DNA from: Leptonema illini DSM 21528
GTDB taxonomy: Bacteria; Spirochaetota; Leptospiria; Leptospirales; Leptonemataceae
Reading direction: 5' to 3'
DNA length: 64,000 nucleotides
Assembly: GCF_000243335.1 (NCBI RefSeq)
Contig: NZ_JH597773.1
Coordinates: 2,721,684-2,785,683, forward strand
Both the position numbers and the translations under genes were made by a program. Shown one piece after another: positions 42,781-51,560 of this stretch. The first letter of the stretch is position 1, and each line of letters begins with the position of its first letter. The notes under the pieces were generated by a model that was not told where the DNA came from, made no database searches, and saw nothing but the letters and a program-made list of their open reading frames with translations.

Positions 42781-43832
42781 GCAAAGAACGGACGGCTGCT
42801 GCGCAGATCTCCGTTCTCCTGCTCGACGATTTCGACGGAGTTCATCGTCCAGACGACCGTCGATACGAGATGTCTCCAGCGCTGCACGTCCATATCCAGC
42901 ATACGATTCTTCGGATTCCGTATCTTGATGCGGCGAACGCCGTCCAGCCAGACCGATGAATGGATGCCCGAAATCAGGAGTATGGCATCCTGCTCCACCC
43001 ATTCATCCCGAGAGAGTGTGCGGCCGAGGATGCCGTATTTCTCGGCCTCCAGCTCGGTCTTTTCGTTATGCGGCTGCACTCTGCCGAGGAACTGGAAGCC
43101 CGACGCCTTCGCCATAAACGAAATGATAAGACCTTCGGGAGCGCCGAACGTTCCCCACATCATCGTATAACGCCCTTCTTTGCGACGGATGATCTCGGCG
43201 GCGGCAGAGATGCTGCCCGATTCGATCAGGGCCACTCCTGCTCCCATTTCGCGAATCTGTTCGATCAGCTCCTGATGACGCGGACGATCCTGAACGACGA
43301 CGGTGATCTCAGATACGTGCGATTCAAGGGCATCGGCGACGATCGGCAGCAGTTCAGACGGCTTCATATCAAGCGAGATGCCCGATATGTCTTCCACTTC
43401 TTTAGGAAGAAGGATCTGCTCCATATAAGTGCCCGGAACGGGAACAATCGTCCCTTTGCGCGCCACCATAAGAACGCTCATCGAATCGGGAAGCCCGCGG
43501 GCGAAATTCGTCGTGCATTCCAGAGGATCGACGACGGCACAGAAGGGTTCGGTCGTTTCAACGGGCATGCCGAGCTTCTCGCCGGCATAGAGCATCGGAG
43601 CTTCGTCCTTCTCACCCTCGCCGATCAGGATCTCCGTTCGGTAGGGTAGATTATTCAGAGCGTCGCGCATAACCTCGACGGCATGGTAGTCGGCAAGATG
43701 GCGGTCGTTCTTCCCCGAATACTGTATAACCTCGCGAGCGACGAGATCGGTAACGCCCAGAAAGCGGTGGGCGATTTCATGCATGCCTTTCATAGAAGAC
43801 GACCTTGATAGCGAATTTGACGACGAATTCAT
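42777..43832 (-). CDS. glpX: Class II fructose-1,6-bisphosphatase (GlpX-like)
   Basis: A 351-aa GlpX homologue, a metal-dependent gluconeogenic phosphatase. Motifs include LIGEGEKDEAPMLY, the metal-site segment AVVDPLECTTNFARG, DRPRHQELI and MWGTFGAPEGL. In the metal motif, the usual glycine after the acidic residue (DPxxGT) is cysteine here. ATG 43832 has GGGAG eight bases upstream and overlaps the preceding stop (TGATG); ATG 43793 is a weaker alternative. It is in a four-gene overlapping operon with lipoprotein, flippase and PBP genes. Confidence 0.92.
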   Translation of the reverse strand: MNSSSNSLSRSSSMKGMHEIAHRFLGVTDLVAREVIQYSGKNDRHLADYHAVEVMRDALNNLPYRTEILIGEGEKDEAPMLYAGEKLGMPVETTEPFCAVVDPLECTTNFARGLPDSMSVLMVARKGTIVPVPGTYMEQILLPKEVEDISGISLDMKPSELLPIVADALESHVSEITVVVQDRPRHQELIEQIREMGAGVALIESGSISAAAEIIRRKEGRYTMMWGTFGAPEGLIISFMAKASGFQFLGRVQPHNEKTELEAEKYGILGRTLSRDEWVEQDAILLISGIHSSVWLDGVRRIKIRNPKNRMLDMDVQRWRHLVSTVVWTMNSVEIVEQENGDLRSSRPFFA

Positions 43833-44485
43833 CAGCGATCTCCCTGCTCACGCAGCCAGTAGGTCAGCTCGTAGCCGGTGGGCAGCCCGAGATAGGAATA
43901 CTGACGACGCTCGAAATAACGAAGAGGCAGACCAGCGTTCCCTCTATCATCAGACTCACGAATCAGAGTCATATCAAACGTCGCTCTCACATCTGAGCGA
44001 GGAATCATCGTATCGCCGTAAAGTTGAATGGCCGCGCCCCGGCTCTCTCCGCCGCGAAAGATGCGAAACGGATTTGCCGGAACGCCGGACTGGGCGTAAT
44101 CAAGATGAACGTCAAGTTCGCTATCGTACCGATAGTCGATGGCAAAATCGACGGATTCACTCACGGGATCGCCGGTGGATTCGTTCTGCGAATGGTTCCG
44201 AGAAGCGGGGGACTCTGCCGATAGAAAGGTCACCGTATCGGTGCACTGCACGCGCTCCTTCTCGAAATCGGCCGTGCATCGCCGCCGCACTTCCGCCGTT
44301 GCCACAAGCGAATCAAAGGCGTTAAAAATAAGACGGCGGCCCTGAAAGTCGCCGACCAGCTCTCGCTCGACGACGAAAAAAGGCCCCTCAGCAATCCTGT
44401 TCGGATGAAAGAGGTTGCAAGAAACAGCCTGAGTGAATAGTGTCAATCCGATCAGGATGCGGAACGTAATGGAAGATCGAAGCAC
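43832..44485 (-). CDS. Predicted exported protein or lipoprotein, unknown
   Basis: A 217-aa protein when started at GTG 44485, which is close to a GAGG site and gives a signal sequence LRSSITFRILIGLTLFTQAVSC; the cysteine after AVS could be lipidated in a spirochaete. The remaining part looks beta-rich (DFAIDYRYDSELDVHLDYAQ, RATFDMTLIRESDD). The longer frame to 44737 overlaps the divergent plsC gene and is not credible. I do not recognise the family. The stop overlaps the glpX start by one base. Confidence 0.65.
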   Translation of the reverse strand: MLRSSITFRILIGLTLFTQAVSCNLFHPNRIAEGPFFVVERELVGDFQGRRLIFNAFDSLVATAEVRRRCTADFEKERVQCTDTVTFLSAESPASRNHSQNESTGDPVSESVDFAIDYRYDSELDVHLDYAQSGVPANPFRIFRGGESRGAAIQLYGDTMIPRSDVRATFDMTLIRESDDRGNAGLPLRYFERRQYSYLGLPTGYELTYWLREQGDR

Positions 44486-44551
44486 GTCCTCGTTAAATTC
44501 TGCTTCCTCATCCCGTAAAGAAAAATACCTCGTGTCCGTGCGGAGGAGAAT

Positions 44552-45406
44552 ATGAATCAAGAATCCGGTCTCGGCGTGGAATACCTCGAAGAAGAGAATC
44601 CCGAACGACTCTTTGCCCTGCCCTATGATACGATCCGTGAGGGATTGAAGCTCGTCATGGAGCAGACGATGCGCCTGCGCATCACCGGCGAAGAGAATAT
44701 TCCCGAAACCGGCGGAGCGATCATCGTCTGCAATCATACGGATTATCTTGATGTGCCCATCCAGGCCGTTTCATCTCCTCGCAAGCTCCATTTTCTCGGG
44801 AAGGCCGAACTCTTTGAACCCGAGAAAGAATTGAAAGAATTTCTTGACAGCCTTCCTTTTGCCGAAGGCCCGCTTTCGGCGATCTTCAGGCCTCTAATCG
44901 AAGGCATCGCCAGTCTGTATGGCATCGTGCATCGCGAGGCTCTGAAACAGCTCGGCGGCATTCCCGTCGATCGAGATCATCGCGGGCCGACGGCACGAGA
45001 GACCCTGAAGTACTTTCAAGAGCTCGAAGAGTTTCTCATCGGCCTTCTCAAGCAGGGCGAGGTCCTTTCTATTTTCCCCGAAGGCACGCGTAGCCGCACC
45101 GGCATCATGGGTCCGTTCAAGCCTATGACGGCGGGTCTTGCCGTTAAGGCCGGCGTTCCGATCATCCCCTGCGGCATCAACGGCGCCTTTCGTCTCTCCA
45201 CACCGGGCGCCCTTCTTTCCGGAGAGCTCTTTCGCCGTGAGATCTTTTTCAACGTCGGATCAGCCATCCACCCCGAGCAGTATCCTCAAGAAGACCCGAA
45301 ACGGGCCGCGCGCATGATCACCGAAGATCTCGAGAAACAGGTCTTCGCCCTGAGCCAGCATGCGGAGCGACGTAAAGAAGGACGCCTGAAAACGGAGCCA
45401 TCTTGA
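44552..45406 (+). CDS. plsC: 1-acyl-sn-glycerol-3-phosphate acyltransferase (PlsC family)
   Basis: A 284-aa acyltransferase. The catalytic HX4D motif is NHTDYLD, the substrate-binding motif FPEGTRSR, and the following PFKPMTAGLA and VPIIPCGING segments are typical. It would acylate lysophosphatidic acid or a related lysolipid at the inner membrane. ATG 44552 is preceded by GGAGG. The next gene begins five bases after its stop, suggesting an operon. Confidence 0.92.
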   Translation: MNQESGLGVEYLEEENPERLFALPYDTIREGLKLVMEQTMRLRITGEENIPETGGAIIVCNHTDYLDVPIQAVSSPRKLHFLGKAELFEPEKELKEFLDSLPFAEGPLSAIFRPLIEGIASLYGIVHREALKQLGGIPVDRDHRGPTARETLKYFQELEEFLIGLLKQGEVLSIFPEGTRSRTGIMGPFKPMTAGLAVKAGVPIIPCGINGAFRLSTPGALLSGELFRREIFFNVGSAIHPEQYPQEDPKRAARMITEDLEKQVFALSQHAERRKEGRLKTEPS

Positions 45407-45410
45407 CGCC

Positions 45411-47969
45411 GTGGCGCCCCGGCCTTTCTTTGAATCAGTGTCCGGTCGCCTTCCTGAACTTCTCGCTCCCGTCGCAGACCTCGCCATGGCCAGGGCTGCC
45501 ATTGCCGGCCATGCCGATGCCATCTACGTAGGCTTCCCGGAATTCAACGCCCGGGGGCGATCCGCGCTGCTGACTGCGACAGAGCTGGACGAGATCATCA
45601 CGCTCTGCCACCGTCACGGCCTGCATGTATATATTGCGCTGAACGTTCTTATCTTCGAGCACGAGTTCGATACGCTGGTCGGTCCGCTGACCGAGGTTCT
45701 TCAACTGCGTCCTGATGCCTTCATCCTGCAGGATGTTGCGATTGCGCGCTGGCTTGCCGAACTCGGCGTGCGTATTCATGCCTCAACGCAGATGACGATC
45801 GCCGACGCCGATTCGCTTGCCTTTTATTCGCAGCTCCCCTTCGCCCGGTTCGTGCTTGCTCGCGAAATGTCGCTCGATCGCATCAAACAGGCATCAGAAA
45901 AAGCGAAAGAGCTGCGGCGGGAGATCGAATGCTTTGTTCAGGGAGCGCTCTGCGTTTCCTATTCGGGGCAATGTCTCACGTCAGAATCGTTCGGCGGAGG
46001 ATCGGCAAACCGCGGACGCTGCGCGCAGAGCTGTCGCTTTCTTTACGACGTCGTTGTCGACGGAAAGACCGTCGCCCGCAATCAATATGCCGTCTCGGCC
46101 CGCGACCTGAACGCCGCTCCTGTTCTCGACGCTCTGATCGACGCCGGCGTCGACTGTTTTAAGATCGAAGGACGCCTGAAAGAGCCGCAGTATGTTACGG
46201 CCTCCCTTCTCTATCATCGGAACCGAATGCAAGGCCAGCGACGCGACGATACTTCGACTGTACTGACTCCCGATCTTGCCTTTTCGCGACGCTCTTTTCC
46301 CGGATGGATCAGCGGCGTTAACCATCAAGAGCTTGTCGATGCGCAGATTCAATCGCATGTGGGCGAATTCATCGGTCCGGTCGTGCAGATCGGTCGTGAC
46401 GCTATCGTCGTGCAAACAGGAAGCGACAACTCATCGGCAAGCAATTCTCAGAACGATATCATTCCCGGCGACGGCATCGCCATCGTAAACGCCGACGGTT
46501 CACGTACCGGAGCATCGGTGATGCAGAGAGACCGGGACGGCGATCTGATGACATTGAAATTTCGAAGAGGCGCTTCTCTGCAATCAATCACCGAAGGCAG
46601 TCGCGTCTTTCGAAATCATTCCGTGCAGTTCGAAAGGCATGCCCGCTCTCTTCTCAGCCGAGATCTTCCTGCCGTTCCCGTCGACGTCTCAGCCGTCGCA
46701 CAGATCGGCCAGCCCCTGAGCGTCACCTTCACCACCGGTGACGGATGCAGCGTTACCGTTCAAAGCGACGCACCCTGCGTAAGGGCCGAGAAATCGCCTC
46801 TTTCAGAGGAACGACTCAAAGCAGAGTTAGGCGCTCTTTCGGGAACCGCCTACACCCTGCGAACGTTCCGCCTGCACGCAGATGCGCCCGTATTCCTGCA
46901 TCAGCGGGAGTGGAAGAAATGCCGGCGGGAGGCCGTCGAGAGATTAGACCTTATTCGATCAGCTCACGCGCCGATAACCGAAGTCGACGTAGCGAATGCC
47001 CTGAGTCGCATTCGAGAACGCTCTGCGACAGCGCATACCGGCCCGTATGCCGCACATGCAATAGATCAACAGGGACAGGTAATCTCGGCGGCACCCTCCG
47101 CGAAAGGCGCCACCGCTGGCAGGCTTCATCTGCTTGTTCGCGATCCCGATCACGTAATTCTACTGAATGCAAGCGAGGTGGCATCGGTTACGCTCGATTT
47201 CGAGTACGGACGCCATTTACAGAAGAGCCTCGACATTCTGAAAGAGAAAGGCATTCGCACAGGCATCGCCACCTATCGTGTGATGGCCGACGGCGAGGAT
47301 CTGAAGTTGATCGAAAAGCACCGCCCCGACGTCGTTCTCGTCCGTAACGCCGGCGCCCTGCACCGCCTGAAAGGTTATCCAGCAGAGCTTATCGGAGACT
47401 TCGGTCTGAACGTCGCAAATTCGATCTCGGCTGATTTCTTTCTGGATCAGGCCGGTCTGCAACGCATCGTTCCTTCTCTGGATCTGAACGCCGAAGAGCT
47501 TCTTCAGATGATCGAGAATGTCGACTACAGTCGCATCGAGATCATACTGCATCAACGCATCGCATCTTTTCACATGGAGTACTGTCTTTATGCGAAGTAT
47601 CTGAGCAACGGCTCGGACTATCGCAGCTGCGGCATTCCCTGTCATTCTCACCGACTATCGCTCCGTGATCCGGAAGGAGAGCTTCATCCGGTTTATACGG
47701 ATTTTGCCTGCCGCAATACGATGTATCGCTCAAAGCCGCAGAGTATGGCAGGTCATCTGCAAACTCTGATAAAAAAAGGAGTTCAAGATTTTCGCATCGA
47801 TCTACTTGATGAGTCAAAAGAAGCGCTGCGCCATCTGCTTGACCGTTATACATCTGCACTTGCACATCCCGAAACGGGCCGCTCCCTGATTCGGGAAGAA
47901 GGCTGGAGCGAAGGCCAGCTGCGTCGTAACGAACGCAGCATCAAGCATCGCAAAGCGGCCAGGCGCTAA
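45411..47969 (+). CDS. Peptidase U32-family protein (RlhA/YhbU-like) with long C-terminal region
   Basis: An 852-aa U32-family protein. The N-terminal TIM-barrel-like domain has DAIYVGFPEFNARG, the HASTQMTI segment and the diagnostic cysteine cluster ECFVQGALCVSYSGQC ... GRCAQSC. The middle has KIEGRLKEPQYV, and a C-terminal second cysteine-rich part (LSNGSDYRSCGIPCHSH) is present, as in proteins with a DUF3656 region. Some U32 proteins are Fe-S dependent RNA hydroxylases (RlhA, TrhP) rather than peptidases, and the cysteine pattern fits that view. The start is GTG 45411, which has only a distant GGAG. Confidence 0.88.
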   Translation: MAPRPFFESVSGRLPELLAPVADLAMARAAIAGHADAIYVGFPEFNARGRSALLTATELDEIITLCHRHGLHVYIALNVLIFEHEFDTLVGPLTEVLQLRPDAFILQDVAIARWLAELGVRIHASTQMTIADADSLAFYSQLPFARFVLAREMSLDRIKQASEKAKELRREIECFVQGALCVSYSGQCLTSESFGGGSANRGRCAQSCRFLYDVVVDGKTVARNQYAVSARDLNAAPVLDALIDAGVDCFKIEGRLKEPQYVTASLLYHRNRMQGQRRDDTSTVLTPDLAFSRRSFPGWISGVNHQELVDAQIQSHVGEFIGPVVQIGRDAIVVQTGSDNSSASNSQNDIIPGDGIAIVNADGSRTGASVMQRDRDGDLMTLKFRRGASLQSITEGSRVFRNHSVQFERHARSLLSRDLPAVPVDVSAVAQIGQPLSVTFTTGDGCSVTVQSDAPCVRAEKSPLSEERLKAELGALSGTAYTLRTFRLHADAPVFLHQREWKKCRREAVERLDLIRSAHAPITEVDVANALSRIRERSATAHTGPYAAHAIDQQGQVISAAPSAKGATAGRLHLLVRDPDHVILLNASEVASVTLDFEYGRHLQKSLDILKEKGIRTGIATYRVMADGEDLKLIEKHRPDVVLVRNAGALHRLKGYPAELIGDFGLNVANSISADFFLDQAGLQRIVPSLDLNAEELLQMIENVDYSRIEIILHQRIASFHMEYCLYAKYLSNGSDYRSCGIPCHSHRLSLRDPEGELHPVYTDFACRNTMYRSKPQSMAGHLQTLIKKGVQDFRIDLLDESKEALRHLLDRYTSALAHPETGRSLIREEGWSEGQLRRNERSIKHRKAARR

Positions 47970-48043
47970 CAGGCTGCTGAAAAAGCAGCCTGCTAATGGA
48001 ATCAAGCGCCTGGCCTTAGAACCCGTCCCGGGCCCCCGGTTCT
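47957..48043. terminator. Nested hairpins between convergent genes
   Basis: Outer stem GGCCAGGCGCT (47957-47967) with AGCGCCTGGCC (48005-48015), 11 bp perfect; inner stem CAGGCTGCT (47970-47978) with AGCAGCCTG (47984-47992) around a GAAAA loop. A second hairpin, AGAACC (48018-48023) with GGTTCT (48038-48043), follows. It starts in the last codons of the U32 gene. No T-tract; probable bidirectional termination or RNA-protecting structure. Confidence 0.5.
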
Positions 48044-48088
48044 GAAACTCCGGAGGAATCTCTGGACCGATTCTTAAAAAGACTCATA

Positions 48089-48919
48089 TCAGAAGTTCAC
48101 GCCAAGAGCGAAAAGCGCTTCCTGTTCGGGCGTCGGAATCTTGAGTTTAACCGAGCTCAGGCTCGTTTCGAGACCCAGACCCGACTTCTTCGCCAGATTG
48201 TATTCGATTCGATTCAGGCCGCCCTGCACGACAAGAAAGCGAGTCTTATTCAGATTGAGACGCGCTCCGATACGGCCGCCATACTTGAAAGCGGTACAGG
48301 CGCTGACATTGGCGTTATCCACAGAACAGATACCCGCACCGGCGACGGCGCCGATATAAGGATCGACGTCCCCATCCGGATTCATGTGAAGATTGAACCC
48401 GACATCAAGCAACGTATGCTTTGATTGCATTCCTTTGCTGTCGAATATGTCGGGGCGCGACATATAGATGAGGCTCGCGAGAAGCTGTTGATCGGCAGGA
48501 AGAGCGGCAACATCCTGAACGATGTTTGCTACGTAATAGGTGCGCTCGATATCGCCGCAATTCTTCTGGCAGAGCTGTCGATTTTCCGTGTGCGAGAGTC
48601 CGACGGTAAAGCCCAGAACCTGACTGCTGCCGAGACGATGCTCGTATTCTCCGAAGACCTTTTTCTCGCGACCTTCATATTTTTTTGGCGAAATGCTTTC
48701 GACAGTGGCAAGATTCCGGATGGGGTCGTTCGATGGGAATACCTGGACTCCGCCCTGATACAACCTGTTGTAAACGTTAAAGGCAGTCGGATGCTCCGTG
48801 AACTGGTACAATCCTACACCGCCACCAAGGACGATCGAAGAAGGGCCCGCCGCAAAAAGAGGAGTGCCCAGAAATGCAAGAACGAGTATTCCTGCAAACC
48901 TGCTGATATTCTTTCTCAT
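48089..48919 (-). CDS. Predicted outer-membrane beta-barrel protein, paralogue A
   Basis: A 276-aa exported protein with a clear signal peptide (MRKNISRFAGILVLAFLG to LFAAG). The mature part has alternating hydrophobic/polar beta strands and ends in a phenylalanine (LFALGVNF), as in outer-membrane barrels. Four cysteines stand out: C-x3-C in LCQKNCGD and one in AGICSV plus one in SACTAF. Two paralogues lie at 49883-50701 and 55347-56174 with the same order of landmarks, 'TLLDVG.N.H ... DPY.G ... C ... C ... G.R.NL'. No function is known to me. Confidence 0.78.
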   Translation of the reverse strand: MRKNISRFAGILVLAFLGTPLFAAGPSSIVLGGGVGLYQFTEHPTAFNVYNRLYQGGVQVFPSNDPIRNLATVESISPKKYEGREKKVFGEYEHRLGSSQVLGFTVGLSHTENRQLCQKNCGDIERTYYVANIVQDVAALPADQQLLASLIYMSRPDIFDSKGMQSKHTLLDVGFNLHMNPDGDVDPYIGAVAGAGICSVDNANVSACTAFKYGGRIGARLNLNKTRFLVVQGGLNRIEYNLAKKSGLGLETSLSSVKLKIPTPEQEALFALGVNF

Positions 48920-49019
48920 AGCATTCGTTTAGACGTGCTGCGAGCGATTCTGTCAATTTTTTTCGGTTGAATAGTAACAGGAGGCTTGAAAACCAGAGGT
49001 AATCGTTCAGGCCCTGACT

Positions 49020-49820
49020 ATGGAAGGAAAGATGACGGAACGCGAGTTTTTTACGGCATTGCAGCAGACGGTCCGCGAAACAGGCGAGATCGGCGACGTC
49101 TTTCCCTGCATGGTTGAGTGGAATGTGCCGCGATTCTTATTGAGCCATCTCTGGCCCGACGCTCTTTCACAGTCCCCGACTCAAAAGATCACCGGCCTGC
49201 CTCTTTTCTGCTATGCTGCAAGCGAAACGGGGTGGAATCAGCGGATTCAGAATATTAAAAGCCGGGCCGAAAAGAACGGCGACGGATCTTTTACTCTTCA
49301 CCTGAACAAGGCCTATGTGATGCAGGCCGAGACGATTCTGCTATTGCTTCGTCTTGCAGACGACTTCTGTCTGGCCATGATTCCCTTTTCAGATGCACAG
49401 AAAAGGTTCACACTGATGGAACGCGACGAGCCGCACACAGTCTTTAACGCGTCGAATGGAAACGCCGTTCTGCATTACAGGCTTTCTGGAACGGCAACGG
49501 TCGACTCCGGCAGAGTTCATTCGATAAAAGAACGAGCCTATTCGCTCTATGGCGTTCAGATCCCCGCTCGCGAAATCACAGGCCTTGCTCTGCTTGCCGT
49601 AGCGCTTGCCGACCATCATTCGTATAGCGGAATCGAAGATCGCCGACATTGGTTTCGCGAAGGCGAGACTCAGATTTTCGCTGCCCGGGAAAACAGGAGG
49701 TTGCAGAAACACGACATCTCGCTGGCCATTGAACTGATCGAGACCTTTGCAAAAAGCCCCATTGAAAAGCATTCTATTTGGGAGCAGTGGACGTCTCTGG
49801 CAGCTCTATGGAAACGTTAG
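49020..49820 (+). CDS. Unknown soluble protein
   Basis: A 266-aa protein, no signal peptide, not recognised. It looks mixed alpha/beta with a helical C-terminus (LAIELIETFAKSPIEKHSIW). Two starts are possible: ATG 49020 with a CAGG site, and ATG 49032 with the strong AAGGAAAG directly upstream; I kept the first because family data are lacking. It sits between the first two barrel paralogues on the opposite strand. Confidence 0.65.
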   Translation: MEGKMTEREFFTALQQTVRETGEIGDVFPCMVEWNVPRFLLSHLWPDALSQSPTQKITGLPLFCYAASETGWNQRIQNIKSRAEKNGDGSFTLHLNKAYVMQAETILLLLRLADDFCLAMIPFSDAQKRFTLMERDEPHTVFNASNGNAVLHYRLSGTATVDSGRVHSIKERAYSLYGVQIPAREITGLALLAVALADHHSYSGIEDRRHWFREGETQIFAARENRRLQKHDISLAIELIETFAKSPIEKHSIWEQWTSLAALWKR

Positions 49821-49882
49821 TCGCCCCTTCGCGAGTTGACGGACATGGCATTCATAGCGCTATCAGGAAACCGGTCCATATC

Positions 49883-50701
49883 TCAAAAACGAAACCCGAG
49901 GCCGGCCATCAGATGCTTGTCGGGGACGGGTAATACGAGTTTTCCTCCACCGTCCTCGCCGGTTACGTTCATCTCGACTCTTTCAATCTCCGCCTGGGCG
50001 AGGAGAAAGAACCTGTTCGTCAGGTTTATCGCCATTCCCAGTCGCGCCCCGTACCTTCCGATATTGCAGGTCATCCCGGTGACGTTTTCCAGTGAACACG
50101 TTCCATAGCCGCCGAAAAGGCCGGCATAAGGATCAAGAAAAGAATCAGCCGACGCATGGTAGTTTAATCCGACATCAAGCGTCGTATAAGAGTAGCCGGA
50201 CTCTCGAACGGAGAGAAGAGAGGGCAGCAAGAACAACATATAAAATCCGCTGGATGAGGAACTCAAATTCGCCGGCGTGAGTATCAGTTCATTGAAAGTC
50301 TTGTATATAAGAAGATCAGTCCAATCACCGCAATTCTTGATACACTTCTCCTTTATCTTTCCAAAGCCGGCGCCGACGGTCAGACCGAGGCTCTTTGAGT
50401 CGAAGAAAAGGCGTTCATACTGCAGCCTGCCGACACTACCGCTCCCTTCCCACACGGGAGGTTGCGCCAGGGAGACGTCAGACATCATCCTCACAGGATC
50501 GGCTGGGTCCGTCCATTGATCCGCCAGGTATTTATATGAAGCATAATATTCAGGATCACGATGCTCTGTAACACGATACTTTGCCCCGCCACCGAGAAGC
50601 GTAATAGAATTTCGAACGTCTTCTGCTATCAGTCCCTCAAAGGATACAAACACGGCGACAAAAATCAATGTAGCATGAGAAAATTTTTTACAAATATTCA
50701 T
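49883..50701 (-). CDS. Predicted outer-membrane beta-barrel protein, paralogue B
   Basis: A 272-aa paralogue of the proteins at 48089 and 55347. It has a signal peptide (MNICKKFSHATLIFVAVFVS to LIAED), the C-x3-C pair in KCIKNCGD, the segment YTTLDVGLNYHASADSFLDPYAGL, cysteines in YGTCSL and MTCNIG, and a C-terminal LMAGLGFRF. ATG 50701 has AGGTGG seven bases upstream; an in-frame TTG two codons earlier is unnecessary. It lies 78 bases downstream of the SIMPL-domain gene, in the same direction. Confidence 0.78.
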   Translation of the reverse strand: MNICKKFSHATLIFVAVFVSFEGLIAEDVRNSITLLGGGAKYRVTEHRDPEYYASYKYLADQWTDPADPVRMMSDVSLAQPPVWEGSGSVGRLQYERLFFDSKSLGLTVGAGFGKIKEKCIKNCGDWTDLLIYKTFNELILTPANLSSSSSGFYMLFLLPSLLSVRESGYSYTTLDVGLNYHASADSFLDPYAGLFGGYGTCSLENVTGMTCNIGRYGARLGMAINLTNRFFLLAQAEIERVEMNVTGEDGGGKLVLPVPDKHLMAGLGFRF

Positions 50702-50779
50702 ATACAACCACCTGCGACAATACTTATCGAGACAATAACCGGTTTCAATCTAGCTATCGATAATTCGACAAATAGTCAA

Positions 50780-51475
50780 TCAGTATTTAACCTGAAGCGT
50801 CACTCTCGCCGTCACCGTAGCATTCCCACCGACGACCGGCGTTTGAACCATGCGCATCTCTGTCTGCAGAATCGGGCCCGAGCCGCTTTCATCCACATGG
50901 ATCTGCACGATTTCCTTTATGCTAAGATTCAATACGGAAAGCACGGTTTCGGCCTGAGTCTTCGCATCGCTGACGGCCCGACGCAAGGCCTCTTTGCGAG
51001 CTTTTTCGAGTTCAGCCAGTTCGGGAAGGAAAGTCAGTCGATCTATGCGACTGGCCCCTTCTTTTACGGCTCCGTCGATTACGGTACCGGCGTCCTCGGT
51101 CTTCACGCGAAAGACGACCGTGTTCACCGCCCTGTATTCGCGAATACCGACCTCTGAAGCAGAAGATAGTTTCGACGAGTCATAAATCGGCTGAAGCGAG
51201 ATTCCCGTCGTCTGAAGATCCATGACCTTCTTCGACTTCAGAAACCGAACAAGTCGATCGCTCTCTTTTGCCGCCTCTCGATGAGCCTCGCCGGCGGTCT
51301 TCGCGTGCCTGTCGACGCCGAGACGTATCTCTGTATAAACGGTAGGCAGGCTGATCTCTCCCCGACCCGTAACATGAAGCAGCCGGGAAGGCTCCACGTT
51401 TTGAGCCAGAAGGGGTGAGCTGAGGAAAACCGCCGCGAAGGCGATGCAGAGAAGTTTTTTATAAGGCATGCTCAT
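50780..51475 (-). CDS. SIMPL-domain (DUF541) periplasmic protein
   Basis: A 231-aa exported protein. The signal peptide (MSMPYKKLLCIAFAAVFLSS to LLAQN) is followed by a SIMPL/DUF541 domain: LLHVTGRGEISLPTVYTEI, the ISLQPIYD segment, EYRAVNTVVFRV and the C-terminal ATVTARVTLQVKY. Members form oligomeric rings in the periplasm (BP26, YggE); YggE is linked to oxidative stress, but the biochemical role is not settled. Nothing in the context points to a specific job here. Confidence 0.9.
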   Translation of the reverse strand: MSMPYKKLLCIAFAAVFLSSPLLAQNVEPSRLLHVTGRGEISLPTVYTEIRLGVDRHAKTAGEAHREAAKESDRLVRFLKSKKVMDLQTTGISLQPIYDSSKLSSASEVGIREYRAVNTVVFRVKTEDAGTVIDGAVKEGASRIDRLTFLPELAELEKARKEALRRAVSDAKTQAETVLSVLNLSIKEIVQIHVDESGSGPILQTEMRMVQTPVVGGNATVTARVTLQVKY

Positions 51476-51560
51476 CTGACGTGAAATCCAGATAAGAGTT
51501 CGCTGAGAAGATGGATTTTCGGGTGTCTTCTGTCGCGAGCGATGTGGTTTGAAAACAATA

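Noticed and set aside
44486-44737. N-terminal extension of the exported protein at 43832
   Set aside because: It overlaps the well-supported divergent plsC gene, and the signal sequence begins later.
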